NCBI RefSeq assembly: GCF_001598475.1
Contig: NZ_BCZA01000003.1
Coordinates: forward strand, 124,001-188,000
Reading direction: 5' to 3'
Source: Pantoea agglomerans NBRC 102470
Lineage (GTDB): Bacteria; Pseudomonadota; Gammaproteobacteria; Enterobacterales; Enterobacteriaceae
Length of the DNA: 64,000 bases
The notes below the pieces were generated by a model, which had not been told where the DNA came from, searched no databases, and was given only the letters and a program-made list of their open reading frames with translations. A program made the translations under genes and the position numbers. Position 1 is the stretch's first letter. Each line of letters opens with the position of its first letter. Shown piece by piece: positions 1-7,455 of the stretch.

Positions 1-1
1 C

Positions 2-1072
2 CTGCAGCAGGTGGTCAACAACCTGATGACCAATGCGTTGAAATTTACCCGCCACGGCGCGATTCGCCTGACGCTGGCCGCACAGCAACAACAGCTGATT
101 CTGACGGTGAGCGACAGCGGCAGCGGCATTCCGCCAGAGGAGCAGCAGAAGCTGTTCGATCCCTGGTATCAGGCGCCGTCCGGTAAATCGGTTTCGGTGC
201 AGGGCAGCGGCCTGGGGCTGTTTATCTGCCGGGAAATGGTGCAGCGGATGGGCGGCGACATCCGGCTCGCCTCTGAACCCGGTCACGGCACCCAGGTCAC
301 CGTGACGCTGCCACTGGCGGTCTGCGCACCAGCAAACCACGTGGATGAAACCGCCCTGCCCGACCTTCCACAACTGCGGGTGGCGATTGTCGATGACCAT
401 CCGACCAATCTGCTGGTGATGCAGCAGCAGCTGTCGCGTTTTGCGATTCAGGCTGACATCTTTGAGCAGGGACGCGCACTACTGCAGGCCGATGCGCAAC
501 AGCCTTATGACCTGCTGTTTATCGACCAGATGATGCCGCGGCCTGACGGCACGCTGCTGCTGCGGATATTGCGGCGGCGTGACCGTCAGCGGAAGCGTCA
601 GGCGATGCGGGTGCTCTGCTCTGCGGATGCCCAGCTGCTGTCGCGACCGCTGGAGGCGCGGGAGCGGGTAATAATAAAACCGGTGCAGTTAGCCGATCTC
701 AGCGCGCTGCTGGCAGAGTGGCAGGAAGATCCGCTGGCGGCGCTGGATGATAATCTGTGGCAACTGGCGCAGCAGAATGAGAAATTCCTCCGCCGTCTGA
801 GCCAGACGCTGCACAACACGGTGACGCAGGATCTGGCCGTGATGCGCGAAGCACGCGAGCGCGAGGAGTGGATGCCGTTCGCCGAAGCGGCGCACCGGAT
901 GAAAGGAAGCTGGTTACTGGTGGGACTGGATCACGGCGCACAGCTCAGCCAGCAACTGGCGGAGCAGGCAAAACAGCATCAGGACACGTCTGAGACGTGG
1001 CAATTACTGATATTATTAGCAAACAGGTTACTGAAAAAACTGGAATCTTATGGCACATACCCACACTCATAG
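2..1072 (+). CDS. Hybrid sensor histidine kinase, C-terminal part (ATPase, receiver, Hpt domains)
   Basis: The gene begins before the window, and the reading frame is open from base 2. What remains is the end of a three-part phosphorelay kinase. First comes the ATP-binding domain, with an N-box ([10 protein letters not shown]), a G1 box (DSGSGIP) and a G2 box (GSGLGLF). A receiver domain follows, with an acidic pair in AIVDDH, the likely phosphoacceptor aspartate in LLFIDQMMP and a lysine in IIKP. Last is an Hpt domain with the histidine in AAHRMKGS. This order is that of BvgS/EvgS-like hybrid kinases. The input domain and the partner regulator lie outside the window, so the signal is unknown. 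Its last 23 bases overlap zitB. The domain assignments are secure; the specific identity is not. Confidence 0.88.
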   Translation: MQQVVNNLMTNALKFTRHGAIRLTLAAQQQQLILTVSDSGSGIPPEEQQKLFDPWYQAPSGKSVSVQGSGLGLFICREMVQRMGGDIRLASEPGHGTQVTVTLPLAVCAPANHVDETALPDLPQLRVAIVDDHPTNLLVMQQQLSRFAIQADIFEQGRALLQADAQQPYDLLFIDQMMPRPDGTLLLRILRRRDRQRKRQAMRVLCSADAQLLSRPLEARERVIIKPVQLADLSALLAEWQEDPLAALDDNLWQLAQQNEKFLRRLSQTLHNTVTQDLAVMREAREREEWMPFAEAAHRMKGSWLLVGLDHGAQLSQQLAEQAKQHQDTSETWQLLILLANRLLKKLESYGTYPHS

Positions 1073-2033
1073 CGGGCAGGATAGTAATCGCACGCGTCTG
1101 GCGGCCGCCTTCGGGGTGACCGTTGTCTTTATGGTGGCTGAAGTGATTGGCGGCTGGCTCTCGGGTTCACTGGCGTTGCTGGCGGACGCCGGGCATATGC
1201 TGACCGATGCCGCCGCGCTGCTGATGGCGCTGATGGCGGTGCAGTTCTCGCGCCGTAAACCCAATGCACGCCACACCTTTGGCCTGCTGCGTCTGACCAC
1301 GCTGGCCGCATTTGTTAACGCCATTGCGCTGCTGGGCATTACCGCACTGATCGTCTGGGAGGCGGTGCGCCGCTTTGCCGACCCGCAACCGGTGACCGGC
1401 GGCCTGATGCTGGGGATTGCTATTGGCGGTCTGCTGGCCAATATTCTGTCGTTCTGGCTGTTGCATCACGGCAGCGAAGAGAAGAATCTCAACGTGCGGG
1501 CCGCAGCGCTGCATGTGATGGGCGACCTGCTTGGCTCGGTGGGTGCGATTGTCGCGGCGGTGATTATTATGCTGACCGGCTGGACCCCAATCGATCCGAT
1601 TCTGTCGTTGCTGGTGTCACTGCTGGTGCTGCGCAGCGCCTGGGCGCTGCTGCGTGAGAGTCTGCAGGAGTTACTGGAAGGGGCGCCGCGTTCGCTGGAT
1701 GTGAACCGGCTGATACGGGATCTCACCCTGAACATCGCAGAGGTGCGCAATGTTCACCATGTGCATCTGTGGCAGGTGGGCGAAAAGCCGCTGCTGACGC
1801 TGCATGCGCAGGTGATCCCGCCTTACGATCACGATGCGCTGCTGCATCGTATCCACGACTATCTACGCCAGCACTATCAGATTGCGCATGCGACCGTGCA
1901 GATGGAGTATCAGCCCTGTGCCGGTGCCGAGTGTGAACTCGGCTTAAGCGGCGCTGCCGCCACCAGCCATGATCACAGCCATTCACACGACCATGAGCAT
2001 GCTCATGCTAAAGGCGAAGCGCACACTCACTGA
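1050..2033 (+). CDS. zitB: Zinc efflux transporter ZitB (cation diffusion facilitator)
   Basis: This inner-membrane CDF transporter exports Zn2+ in exchange for protons. The 327-residue product has the family layout: a His-rich N-terminus (MAHTHTH), six hydrophobic helices with the metal-binding HMLTDA motif in helix 2 and HVMGDLLGS in helix 5, a cytoplasmic domain containing [10 protein letters not shown], and a His-rich tail. It is close to E. coli ZitB throughout. The start lies inside the upstream kinase gene (23-base overlap), so translation may be coupled. The 3' end overlaps the convergent pnuC by 7 bases. In E. coli zitB also sits beside pnuC, but I do not recall a kinase upstream there. 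Confidence 0.95.
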   Translation: MAHTHTHSGQDSNRTRLAAAFGVTVVFMVAEVIGGWLSGSLALLADAGHMLTDAAALLMALMAVQFSRRKPNARHTFGLLRLTTLAAFVNAIALLGITALIVWEAVRRFADPQPVTGGLMLGIAIGGLLANILSFWLLHHGSEEKNLNVRAAALHVMGDLLGSVGAIVAAVIIMLTGWTPIDPILSLLVSLLVLRSAWALLRESLQELLEGAPRSLDVNRLIRDLTLNIAEVRNVHHVHLWQVGEKPLLTLHAQVIPPYDHDALLHRIHDYLRQHYQIAHATVQMEYQPCAGAECELGLSGAAATSHDHSHSHDHEHAHAKGEAHTH

Positions 2034-2749
2034 GCCGACAGCGCGCGGGAACCCTGTTGCCGCGCGCTGCGGATCCACATGCGTGAGCCGTTCAGCGCAA
2101 TCAGCGTCAGAATCACATACTCCAGCGACATCGCATAGACGCCCTGACGGGCAAAAATCATCACGCTAATCACGTTGATGATGACCCACAGCAGCCAGTT
2201 CTCAACATATTTGCGCGTCATCAGCACCATCGCCGCAATCGACAACACCATCATGCAGGAGTCCCAGAACGGGAACGCATCCGGCTGCAGCGCGGGCATC
2301 GCCACCGACAGGCCAACGCCGTTCATCAGCGTGACGGCCGCACGGGTTAACAGCGCAAACACCGGATCGATATAGAGGGTCATCAGTGCAATCGCAATCA
2401 CACAGCCCGCCGTCCAGGCCAGCGCCTTAGGCAGCGGCAGCCAGCGGATTTTCAGCGCCGCCTGATGATCGGAGGTTTGCCGACTCCAGGCGTACCAGCC
2501 GTAGATATTGGCGGCAAAAAAGAAGAGCTGCAGCAGCAGGCTGGCGTAGAGCTGGATCTGAAAGAAAATCACCGCAAACAGCGTGACGTTAATCAGGCCA
2601 AAGGGATAGTTGATGATTTTTTCCAGGCTGGCAAACCAGATGCAGAGTAAGCCCGCCAGCGTGCCGATAGCCTCAATCCATGAGAGATCGTAGCCTCCGG
2701 CACCCAGAGGAATGTGAACCAGAATATTGTGTGTGCTGAAGAAGTCCAT
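2027..2749 (-). CDS. pnuC: Nicotinamide riboside transporter PnuC
   Basis: PnuC is an inner-membrane carrier that takes up nicotinamide riboside for NAD salvage. The product has about 240 residues with several hydrophobic helices and matches E. coli PnuC almost end to end (for example [34 protein letters not shown]). I chose the ATG at 2749, which gives MDFFS as in E. coli and has AGGTG upstream. A GTG three codons earlier (2758) is possible. The gene follows nadA after 24 bases, so the two form an operon behind the NadR-type operator near 3909. Its end overlaps the convergent zitB by 7 bases. Confidence 0.95.
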   Translation of the reverse strand: MDFFSTHNILVHIPLGAGGYDLSWIEAIGTLAGLLCIWFASLEKIINYPFGLINVTLFAVIFFQIQLYASLLLQLFFFAANIYGWYAWSRQTSDHQAALKIRWLPLPKALAWTAGCVIAIALMTLYIDPVFALLTRAAVTLMNGVGLSVAMPALQPDAFPFWDSCMMVLSIAAMVLMTRKYVENWLLWVIINVISVMIFARQGVYAMSLEYVILTLIALNGSRMWIRSARQQGSRALSAQ

Positions 2750-2773
2750 GCTGAGCACCTGTCCGGAAAACGC

Positions 2774-3835
2774 TTACGCGTTTCCCTTTACGTTGAGTTT
2801 AAGTTCCGCTGCAAAGGATAGCATGCGATTAAGCGGCAGTAACGCCGCCTCACGCAGCGTCTCATCCACCTGAACCTCATGTTCCACCCCACCCGACTCC
2901 AGCGCCTCTGCGATGGCTTTAAGGCCGTTCATCGCCATCCAGGGACAGTGAGCACAGCTGCGGCAGGTGGCACCTTCACCGGCGGTCGGCGCTTCAAGCA
3001 GCTCTTTATCCGGCACCGCCTGCTGCATTTTGTAGAAGATGCCGCGATCGGTCGCCACAATCATCTGCGGATGCGGCAGGGATTTGGCGGCCTGAATCAG
3101 CTGGCTGGTCGAGCCGACCGCATCGGCCAGATCGACAATCGCCTGCGGTGACTCAGGATGCACCAGCACTGCCGCGTCGGGATAGAGCGCTTTCATGCGC
3201 TGCAGCGCCTGGGTTTTGAACTCGTCGTGCACAATGCAGGCACCCTGCCAGCAGAGTACGTCCGCGCCTGATTTTTGGGTGACGTAGCGGCCAAGATGGC
3301 GATCCGGCGCCCAGATAATTTTTTCGCCCAGACTGTCGAGGTGCTCAATCAGCTCGACCGCAATGCTTGAGGTCACCACCCAGTCGGCCCGCGCTTTTAC
3401 CGCCGCCGAGGTATTGGCGTAGACCACCACAGTGCGATCGGGATGGGCGTCGCAAAAGGCGTTAAACTCTTCAATCGGGCAGCCGAGATCCAGTGAGCAC
3501 TCCGCCTGCAGCGTCGGCATCAGTACGGTTTTCTCCGGGCTGAGGATTTTGGCGGTTTCCCCCATAAAGCGCACGCCGGCCACCAGCAGTGTCGTCGCCG
3601 AATGGTTGCTGCCAAAGCGTGCCATCTCCAGCGAGTCCGAAACGCAGCCGCCTGTCTCTTCTGCCAGCGCCTGAATTTCCGGATCGGTGTAGTAGTGCGC
3701 CACCATCACTGCGTTTCGCGCCTTCAGCAGCGCTTTAATTTTCTCACGGTAGAACGCCTTCTCGTCGTCACTCAGGCGAGCGGGTTTGGGCGGAAAGGGA
3801 TAAACGGCGCTTTCTGGATCGAACATCACACTCAT
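2774..3835 (-). CDS. nadA: Quinolinate synthase A
   Basis: NadA condenses iminoaspartate with dihydroxyacetone phosphate to quinolinate, the second step of de novo NAD synthesis, using an oxygen-sensitive [4Fe-4S] cluster. The 353-residue protein starts MSVMFDPES at 3835, as in E. coli. The longer open frame to 3898 has no family counterpart and would run into the promoter. Cluster cysteines are visible in [10 protein letters not shown], in the WQGACIVH region, and in [11 protein letters not shown] near the C-terminus. It is the first gene of nadA-pnuC. A NadR-type operator lies about 75 bases upstream, so repression by NadR at high NAD is expected. Confidence 0.97.
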   Translation of the reverse strand: MSVMFDPESAVYPFPPKPARLSDDEKAFYREKIKALLKARNAVMVAHYYTDPEIQALAEETGGCVSDSLEMARFGSNHSATTLLVAGVRFMGETAKILSPEKTVLMPTLQAECSLDLGCPIEEFNAFCDAHPDRTVVVYANTSAAVKARADWVVTSSIAVELIEHLDSLGEKIIWAPDRHLGRYVTQKSGADVLCWQGACIVHDEFKTQALQRMKALYPDAAVLVHPESPQAIVDLADAVGSTSQLIQAAKSLPHPQMIVATDRGIFYKMQQAVPDKELLEAPTAGEGATCRSCAHCPWMAMNGLKAIAEALESGGVEHEVQVDETLREAALLPLNRMLSFAAELKLNVKGNA

Positions 3836-3904
3836 GACACAGCTCTCGTTTTGTCTAATTAACGAAAATCGCCTGTTCCGGCGACTTATGGCGTCCAATC
3901 CGCC

Positions 3905-3930
3905 ATCGTGTTTTATATGCTAAACACGAT
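3905..3930 (-). promoter_or_regulatory. Candidate NadR operator upstream of nadA-pnuC
   Basis: Bases 3909-3926 read TGTTTTATATGCTAAACA, one mismatch from the NadR consensus TGTTTA-N6-TAAACA. The symmetry extends outward by ATCG/CGAT on each side. The site lies directly upstream of nadA, where E. coli and Salmonella NadR bind. Direct sequence match; binding is inferred. Confidence 0.8.
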
Positions 3931-3961
3931 AGCGGAAAAGCCTGGCTGTGTCGTGCGATAT

Positions 3962-4504
3962 TTATTCTGTCTGCATCACAGCGCCGACCCTGCCGGGCTG
4001 CGTTTCATCTGCCAGTACCAGCGGTTTTTGCGGCGCTTCCAGTGCCAGCAGAAAGGCTTTGATATCCAGTCCGCCCGCAAAGCCGGTCAGCTTGCCGTTG
4101 GCTCCAATCACGCGGTGGCACGGTGCGACAATCGAGAGCGGATTACGCCCATTGGCCGCCCCGACGGCACGCACCGCCAGCGGATGGCCGATCTCCCGCG
4201 CAATCTGGCTGTAGCTGCGCGTCTCACCAAACGGGATAGCCACCAGCGCCTGCCAGACTTTTTTCTGAAACTCAGTGCCGACAAAATCGAGCGGCAGCTC
4301 AAAGCAGCGACGAGCACCGGTGAAGTACTCGCTGAGCTGACGCTCAGTTTCGATCAGAATGGGATGATCGTCATCGCGCGTTTGCGGCAAAAACCGGGTG
4401 CGTTTGGGATCGTCGTTTTCCCACAAAATACCCGCCAGGCCGCTATCGCTGGCGACCAGTTTCAGTTCACCCACCGGGGTGACTATCGGTTTGAAGTAGT
4501 ACAT
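3962..4504 (-). CDS. ogt: Methylated-DNA--protein-cysteine methyltransferase (Ogt type)
   Basis: This suicide DNA-repair protein transfers the alkyl group from O6-alkylguanine or O4-alkylthymine to its own cysteine. The 180-residue product has the family's active-site motif PCHRV with the acceptor Cys129. It also has the helix-turn-helix-like segment RAVGAANGRNP and an N-terminal domain (MYYFKPIVTPVGEL). Its length fits stand-alone Ogt (E. coli, 171). It is divergent from the Ada/AlkA fusion gene, which lacks a methyltransferase domain, so the pair together supplies the activities held by Ada plus AlkA in E. coli. A 16-bp inverted repeat lies in the shared upstream region. Confidence 0.93.
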   Translation of the reverse strand: MYYFKPIVTPVGELKLVASDSGLAGILWENDDPKRTRFLPQTRDDDHPILIETERQLSEYFTGARRCFELPLDFVGTEFQKKVWQALVAIPFGETRSYSQIAREIGHPLAVRAVGAANGRNPLSIVAPCHRVIGANGKLTGFAGGLDIKAFLLALEAPQKPLVLADETQPGRVGAVMQTE

Positions 4505-4557
4505 GGTGATTCTCCCGTCACGGTTCTGTCGCCTATTATCGCACTTTTCATCAGCCT

Positions 4558-4614
4558 GACTGGCTGTTTTCGGTCATGGCGATAAACTGTTGTGCTGTCC
4601 GAAAACAGCCAGTC
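4558..4614. promoter_or_regulatory. Perfect 16-bp inverted repeat in the ogt / Ada-AlkA divergent promoter region
   Basis: The arm GACTGGCTGTTTTCGG (4558-4573) is matched exactly by its reverse complement at 4599-4614, with a 25-base spacer. The arm centres are 41 bp apart, about four helical turns. There is no U-run, so it is not an obvious terminator. It may be a paired operator for a dimeric regulator acting on both genes, or a small hairpin element. It does not resemble the E. coli Ada box as I recall it. Confidence 0.6.
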
Positions 4615-4662
4615 TGCCGGGATTCACCGGTGTAGGCTGCGCTTATTTACCGGAGAACTGCC

Positions 4663-6138
4663 ATGCTCGATCCCGACATTGCCTATCAGGCGCTGACATC
4701 TCGTGATACCCGCTTTGACGGCGTTTTCTTTGTTGGCGTGACCTCAACCGGTATCTATTGTCGTCCGGTCTGCCCGGTCAAAGCGCCGATGCAGAAGAAC
4801 TGCCTTTTCTTCAGCAGCGCGGAAGCGGCGGAGAAAGCCCGCTTTCGCCCCTGCCTGCGCTGTCGGCCCGAACTGGCACCCGGTAATGCGCCGGTTGATC
4901 AGCCGCACCGTGTGGCAGAGCGGCTGATTCAGCGTATCGAGGAAGGCATGCTGGAGGAACGTGAAGGACTGGAGGCAATTGCCGCTGAATTCGGTATCAG
5001 CCTGCGTCAGTTGCGCCGTATCGTGCAGCAGGAGCTGGGTGTCTCGCCGCTGGAACTGAAGCAGACGCGGCGCATGCTGCTGGCTAAACAGCTGCTGACC
5101 GAAACCCGGCTGCCGATTATTGACGTTGCCTATGCCAGCGGCTTTGGCAGCCTGCGGCGCTTTAATGATGTCTTCCAGGCGCGTTACCGCATGACGCCAG
5201 GCGCGCTGCGCAGGGACGATACGGGCACTCAGTGCGCGCAGCCCGGCGACCGCGTGACGCTGCGGCTGGCCTATCGCCCTCCCTACGACTGGGCGGCGAT
5301 GCTCTGGTTTTTGCAGACGCATCTGATGAAAGAGGTCGAGGCGGTGGAAGATGGCAGCTGGCGACGCACTGTGGTGCTGGGTCGCTGCCGGGGCTGGGTT
5401 TCTGTTTCGCATCTGCCGCAAAAGAATGCGTTGCAGGTGACGCTCTCCACCTCGCTGACGCCGGTTCTGCCTCTGCTGCTGCGCCGTCTGCGCGATCTGT
5501 TCGATCTCGACGCACAGCCGCAGCGTATCGCCGCCTGTCTGGCGCAGGACCCACTGCTGGCACCCAGCCTGCTCTCGCATCCGGGTCTGCGTGTGCCTGG
5601 CGCATTCGACGCCTTTGAGCTGGGTGTGCGCGCCATTATCGGCCAGCAGGTGACGGTCAAAGCGGCCACCACGGTCAGCAGCCGTTTTGCCGCCGCTTTT
5701 GGCGAACCCTGTGAGACGCCGTTCGCCGATCTGACCCGCTACACCGCCCATCCTGAACGCATCGCCGGACTGACGGTAGACGATGTCGCGCCGATGGGGA
5801 TTGTCAGTGCCGCCCGCTCCCGCGCCATCATCGCCTTTGCAAATGCCTGCGCCAGCGGAGATCTTCGTCTCAGTGCCGCTCAGGCGCCAGACGAGGTCAT
5901 CAAAAAGCTGGTCAGCCTGCCGGGTATTGGTCCCTGGACCGCGCACTACATCGCGATGCGCGCTTTGCGCTGGCCGGATGCCTTTCCCAAAGAGGATATT
6001 GCCATCCGGAATAACCTGGGCGGCATGTCATCGAAAGAAGCGGAGGCGCGATCGCAGTCATGGCGTCCCTGGCGTAGCTATGCAGTGATGCATATCTGGG
6101 AGAGCCTGGCAGTGGCAAAGGCAAAGAAAAAGCCGTGA
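4663..6138 (+). CDS. Ada-type regulator fused to DNA-3-methyladenine glycosylase II (AlkA)
   Basis: The 491-residue protein joins three modules. Residues 1-75 form an Ada-type zinc/methyl-phosphotriester sensor with Cys33, Cys37, Cys64 and Cys67 (YCRPVCP and RPCLRC). Residues about 90-185 form an AraC-family DNA-binding domain (ISLRQLRRI, DVAYASGFGSLRRFNDVF). Residues about 195-491 form an AlkA glycosylase with the helix-hairpin-helix LPGIGPWTAHY, the likely catalytic Asp445 in FPKEDIAI, and WRPWRSYA. It should sense methylated phosphates, activate transcription and excise 3-methyladenine. The Ada methyltransferase domain is absent and is supplied by the divergent ogt. Databases often name such proteins AlkA or Ada. 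Domains are clear from sequence; the regulatory role is inferred. Confidence 0.92.
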   Translation: MLDPDIAYQALTSRDTRFDGVFFVGVTSTGIYCRPVCPVKAPMQKNCLFFSSAEAAEKARFRPCLRCRPELAPGNAPVDQPHRVAERLIQRIEEGMLEEREGLEAIAAEFGISLRQLRRIVQQELGVSPLELKQTRRMLLAKQLLTETRLPIIDVAYASGFGSLRRFNDVFQARYRMTPGALRRDDTGTQCAQPGDRVTLRLAYRPPYDWAAMLWFLQTHLMKEVEAVEDGSWRRTVVLGRCRGWVSVSHLPQKNALQVTLSTSLTPVLPLLLRRLRDLFDLDAQPQRIAACLAQDPLLAPSLLSHPGLRVPGAFDAFELGVRAIIGQQVTVKAATTVSSRFAAAFGEPCETPFADLTRYTAHPERIAGLTVDDVAPMGIVSAARSRAIIAFANACASGDLRLSAAQAPDEVIKKLVSLPGIGPWTAHYIAMRALRWPDAFPKEDIAIRNNLGGMSSKEAEARSQSWRPWRSYAVMHIWESLAVAKAKKKP

Positions 6139-6273
6139 CGGTTGATGTAAGGATGCAGATAGTCTGCCCTGACCTGCATAGTCGGTATCGCAGAAACTAA
6201 AAATGCAGAGCCTCTTCCAGACTGCTTACAAACTCGCACCCGACTGGATTTGGCCGCAACGAAAAAGCTCAAC

Positions 6274-6462
6274 GCGCAGGGAACAGGGTCAGAAGAGGAA
6301 AGCGTCCCGCGCCTGGGACAAAAACGCCGGGAGCGTTTTTGAACAACGCAACGCGTTGGCCCGGCTACGGGCGCACCTCAGGGATGAGGTGCGTAATCGC
6401 GCGGGCCGAGCAGGTCAGGGATTGGCTTTGGCGTCTTTCCGATCTGACCCTGTTCTCTGCGC
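6274..6462 (+). repeat. Dispersed structured repeat element, copy 1 (terminal inverted repeats)
   Basis: This 189-bp element has imperfect terminal inverted repeats of about 28 bases: the left end GCGCAGGGAACAGGGTCAGA and the right end, read in reverse complement, GCGCAGAGAACAGGGTCAGA. Inside are stacked hairpins, AAAAACGC/GCGTTTTT and GCACCTCA/TGAGGTGC. It lies between the convergent Ada/AlkA gene and the tRNA-Lys operon. Near-identical copies occur at 28579-28769 (inverted) and, shortened, at 39112-39223. The size and the absence of a real ORF suggest a MITE-like or ERIC-like non-coding element. Short frames across it are not genes. Confidence 0.85.
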
Positions 6463-6566
6463 AGGCTCGATCTCTCAGCGGAACGGGCCAGAGTTTGCCA
6501 AAAACTTCAAAAACCAGTGACGTTTTGCTTTGAAAAAGTTTTCAGATACCGCAGAAACAAAAAAAA

Positions 6567-6587
6567 GCGCCCTGAGGGCGCTTTTTT
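6567..6587 (-). terminator. Rho-independent terminator, third copy in the tRNA-Lys tandem array
   Basis: The stem GCGCCC-TGA-GGGCGC is flanked by A- and T-runs, so it could work in both directions. It is identical to the copies at 6744 and 6921 and closes the array. Confidence 0.75.
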
Positions 6588-6743
6588 CTTAATTGGTGGG
6601 TCGTGCAGGATTGCCTCGGCCCATCCGGGGCCTCGCCCTTCGGGTGATGCTGTCGCATCAGCCTGAATCGCCTCGCGATTCAGTCGAACCTGCTGCAGGT
6701 TCTCACCCTGCACGGGGGACGCCGTGCCGCACAAACAAAAAAA
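6567..6743 (-). repeat. tRNA-Lys 3'-end tandem repeat, distal unit (177 bp)
   Basis: This is one of two tandem 177-bp units downstream of the tRNA-Lys genes, about 99% identical to the next unit (two to three differences). It contains a copy of the last 19 bases of tRNA-Lys including CCA (6594-6612) and a copy of the GCGCCC/GGGCGC terminator. Between them lie hairpins such as CTGAATCGC/GCGATTCAG and GGCCC/GGGCC. The plan matches the E. coli tyrT locus, where repeats of about 178 bp carry 19 bp of the tRNA-Tyr 3' end and yield rtT RNA. A structured RNA is possible but not shown. Confidence 0.85.
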
Positions 6744-6764
6744 GCGCCCTGAGGGCGCTTTTTT
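6744..6764 (-). terminator. Rho-independent terminator, second copy in the tRNA-Lys tandem array
   Basis: Same GCGCCC/GGGCGC stem and T-run as the copy directly after the tRNA. Read-through of the first terminator would give a transcript ending here. Confidence 0.75.
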
Positions 6765-6920
6765 CTTAATTGGTGGGTCGTGCAGGATTGCCTCGGCCCA
6801 TCCGGGGCCTCGCCCTTCGGGTGATGCTGTCGCATCAGCCTGAATCGCCTCGCGATTCAGTCGAACCTGCTGCAGGTTCTCACCCTGCACGGGGAACGCC
6901 GTGCCGCAGAAACAAAAAAA
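6744..6920 (-). repeat. tRNA-Lys 3'-end tandem repeat, proximal unit (177 bp)
   Basis: This second 177-bp unit directly follows the terminator of the last tRNA-Lys gene. The tRNA-derived 19-base segment is at 6771-6789, exactly 177 bases from both the true tRNA end (6948) and the other copy (6594). On the minus strand the sequence GCAGGTTCGA occurs upstream of ATCCTGCACGACCCACCA. The unit therefore reads like the tRNA-Lys T-arm split by about 75 bases of stacked hairpins. Because 177 is a multiple of three, an open frame with a 59-residue repeat crosses both units; I do not regard it as a gene. Confidence 0.85.
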
Positions 6921-6941
6921 GCGCCCTGAGGGCGCTTTTTT
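6921..6941 (-). terminator. Terminator of the tRNA-Lys operon
   Basis: On the minus strand GCGCCC-TCA-GGGCGC is followed by a run of T, six bases after the CCA end of the last tRNA-Lys. Confidence 0.85.
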
Positions 6942-6947
6942 CTTAAT

Positions 6948-7023
6948 TGGTGGGTCGTGCAGGATTCGAACCTGCGACCAATTGATTAAAAGTCAACTGC
7001 TCTACCAACTGAGCTAACGACCC
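6948..7023 (-). tRNA. tRNA-Lys (UUU), promoter-distal copy
   Basis: This 76-base gene has an encoded CCA. On the minus strand it begins GGGTCGTTAGCTCAG, carries the anticodon TTT in ACTTTTAA, and ends CACGACCCACCA. It is identical to the two other copies in the cluster. E. coli has mixed Lys/Val genes at this position; here only Lys genes remain. Its 3' end is the source of the downstream tandem repeats. Confidence 0.97.
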
Positions 7024-7069
7024 GCTGGGGGCTTACAACCGTTCAACACGCCAGGCTGCTGAGATAAGA

Positions 7070-7145
7070 TGGTGGGTCGTGCAGGATTCGAACCTGCGAC
7101 CAATTGATTAAAAGTCAACTGCTCTACCAACTGAGCTAACGACCC
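7070..7145 (-). tRNA. tRNA-Lys (UUU), middle copy
   Basis: This 76-base gene is identical to its neighbours, with anticodon TTT and encoded CCA. It is separated by 46 bases from the distal copy and 70 from the proximal copy. Presumably processed from one precursor. Confidence 0.97.
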
Positions 7146-7215
7146 ATCTTAGGTTGTGAAGCAATGCTGAAGTGTTCTTCTTAAAACTGCGCGGTAAAAG
7201 CGCGTCTGAGGAAGA

Positions 7216-7291
7216 TGGTGGGTCGTGCAGGATTCGAACCTGCGACCAATTGATTAAAAGTCAACTGCTCTACCAACTGAGCTAACGACCC
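7216..7291 (-). tRNA. tRNA-Lys (UUU), promoter-proximal copy
   Basis: This is the first gene of the three-gene lysine tRNA operon: 76 bases, anticodon TTT, encoded CCA. A promoter-like sequence lies 51-78 bases upstream. Confidence 0.97.
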
Positions 7292-7341
7292 ATCTTCAGG
7301 CTTACCAGACACTTTGCAATGTGTCCCGGCAACGGCGGCAT

Positions 7342-7369
7342 ATATTACTGATTTAGCGGGGTAGCGCAA
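7342..7369 (-). promoter_or_regulatory. Candidate promoter of the tRNA-Lys operon
   Basis: On the minus strand a -35-like TTGCGC (7364-7369) is followed after 16 bases by a -10-like TAATAT (7342-7347). A GC-rich discriminator (GCCGCCG) comes next, as in stringently controlled stable-RNA promoters. Inferred from sequence only. Confidence 0.55.
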
Positions 7370-7455
7370 CTCTTATTTCTGCTAAATGCTTCAGTTGCTT
7401 ACCTTTCATACGGCAAGACCAGAAATCACACGATATCTGGCCTGAACCGTACAGA

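Noticed and set aside
4744-5946. 400-codon open frame antisense to the Ada/AlkA gene
   Set aside because: It mirrors a GC-rich coding sequence, has a Gln/Arg-rich composition and no recognisable domain; the sense strand encodes a clear protein.
6203-6520. Frames inside the dispersed repeat element after the Ada/AlkA gene
   Set aside because: They change or break between the three copies, including the shortened one; the element looks non-coding.
6507-6890. Open frame on the minus strand with a 59-residue repeated protein sequence
   Set aside because: It crosses terminators and tRNA-derived DNA. The repeat exists because the 177-bp unit is a multiple of three. No credible ribosome-binding site or family; comparable to the debated ORF at the E. 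coli tyrT repeat.
6567-6920. Possible CRISPR-like repetition
   Set aside because: There are only two long (177-bp) adjacent units with no spacers and no cas genes.
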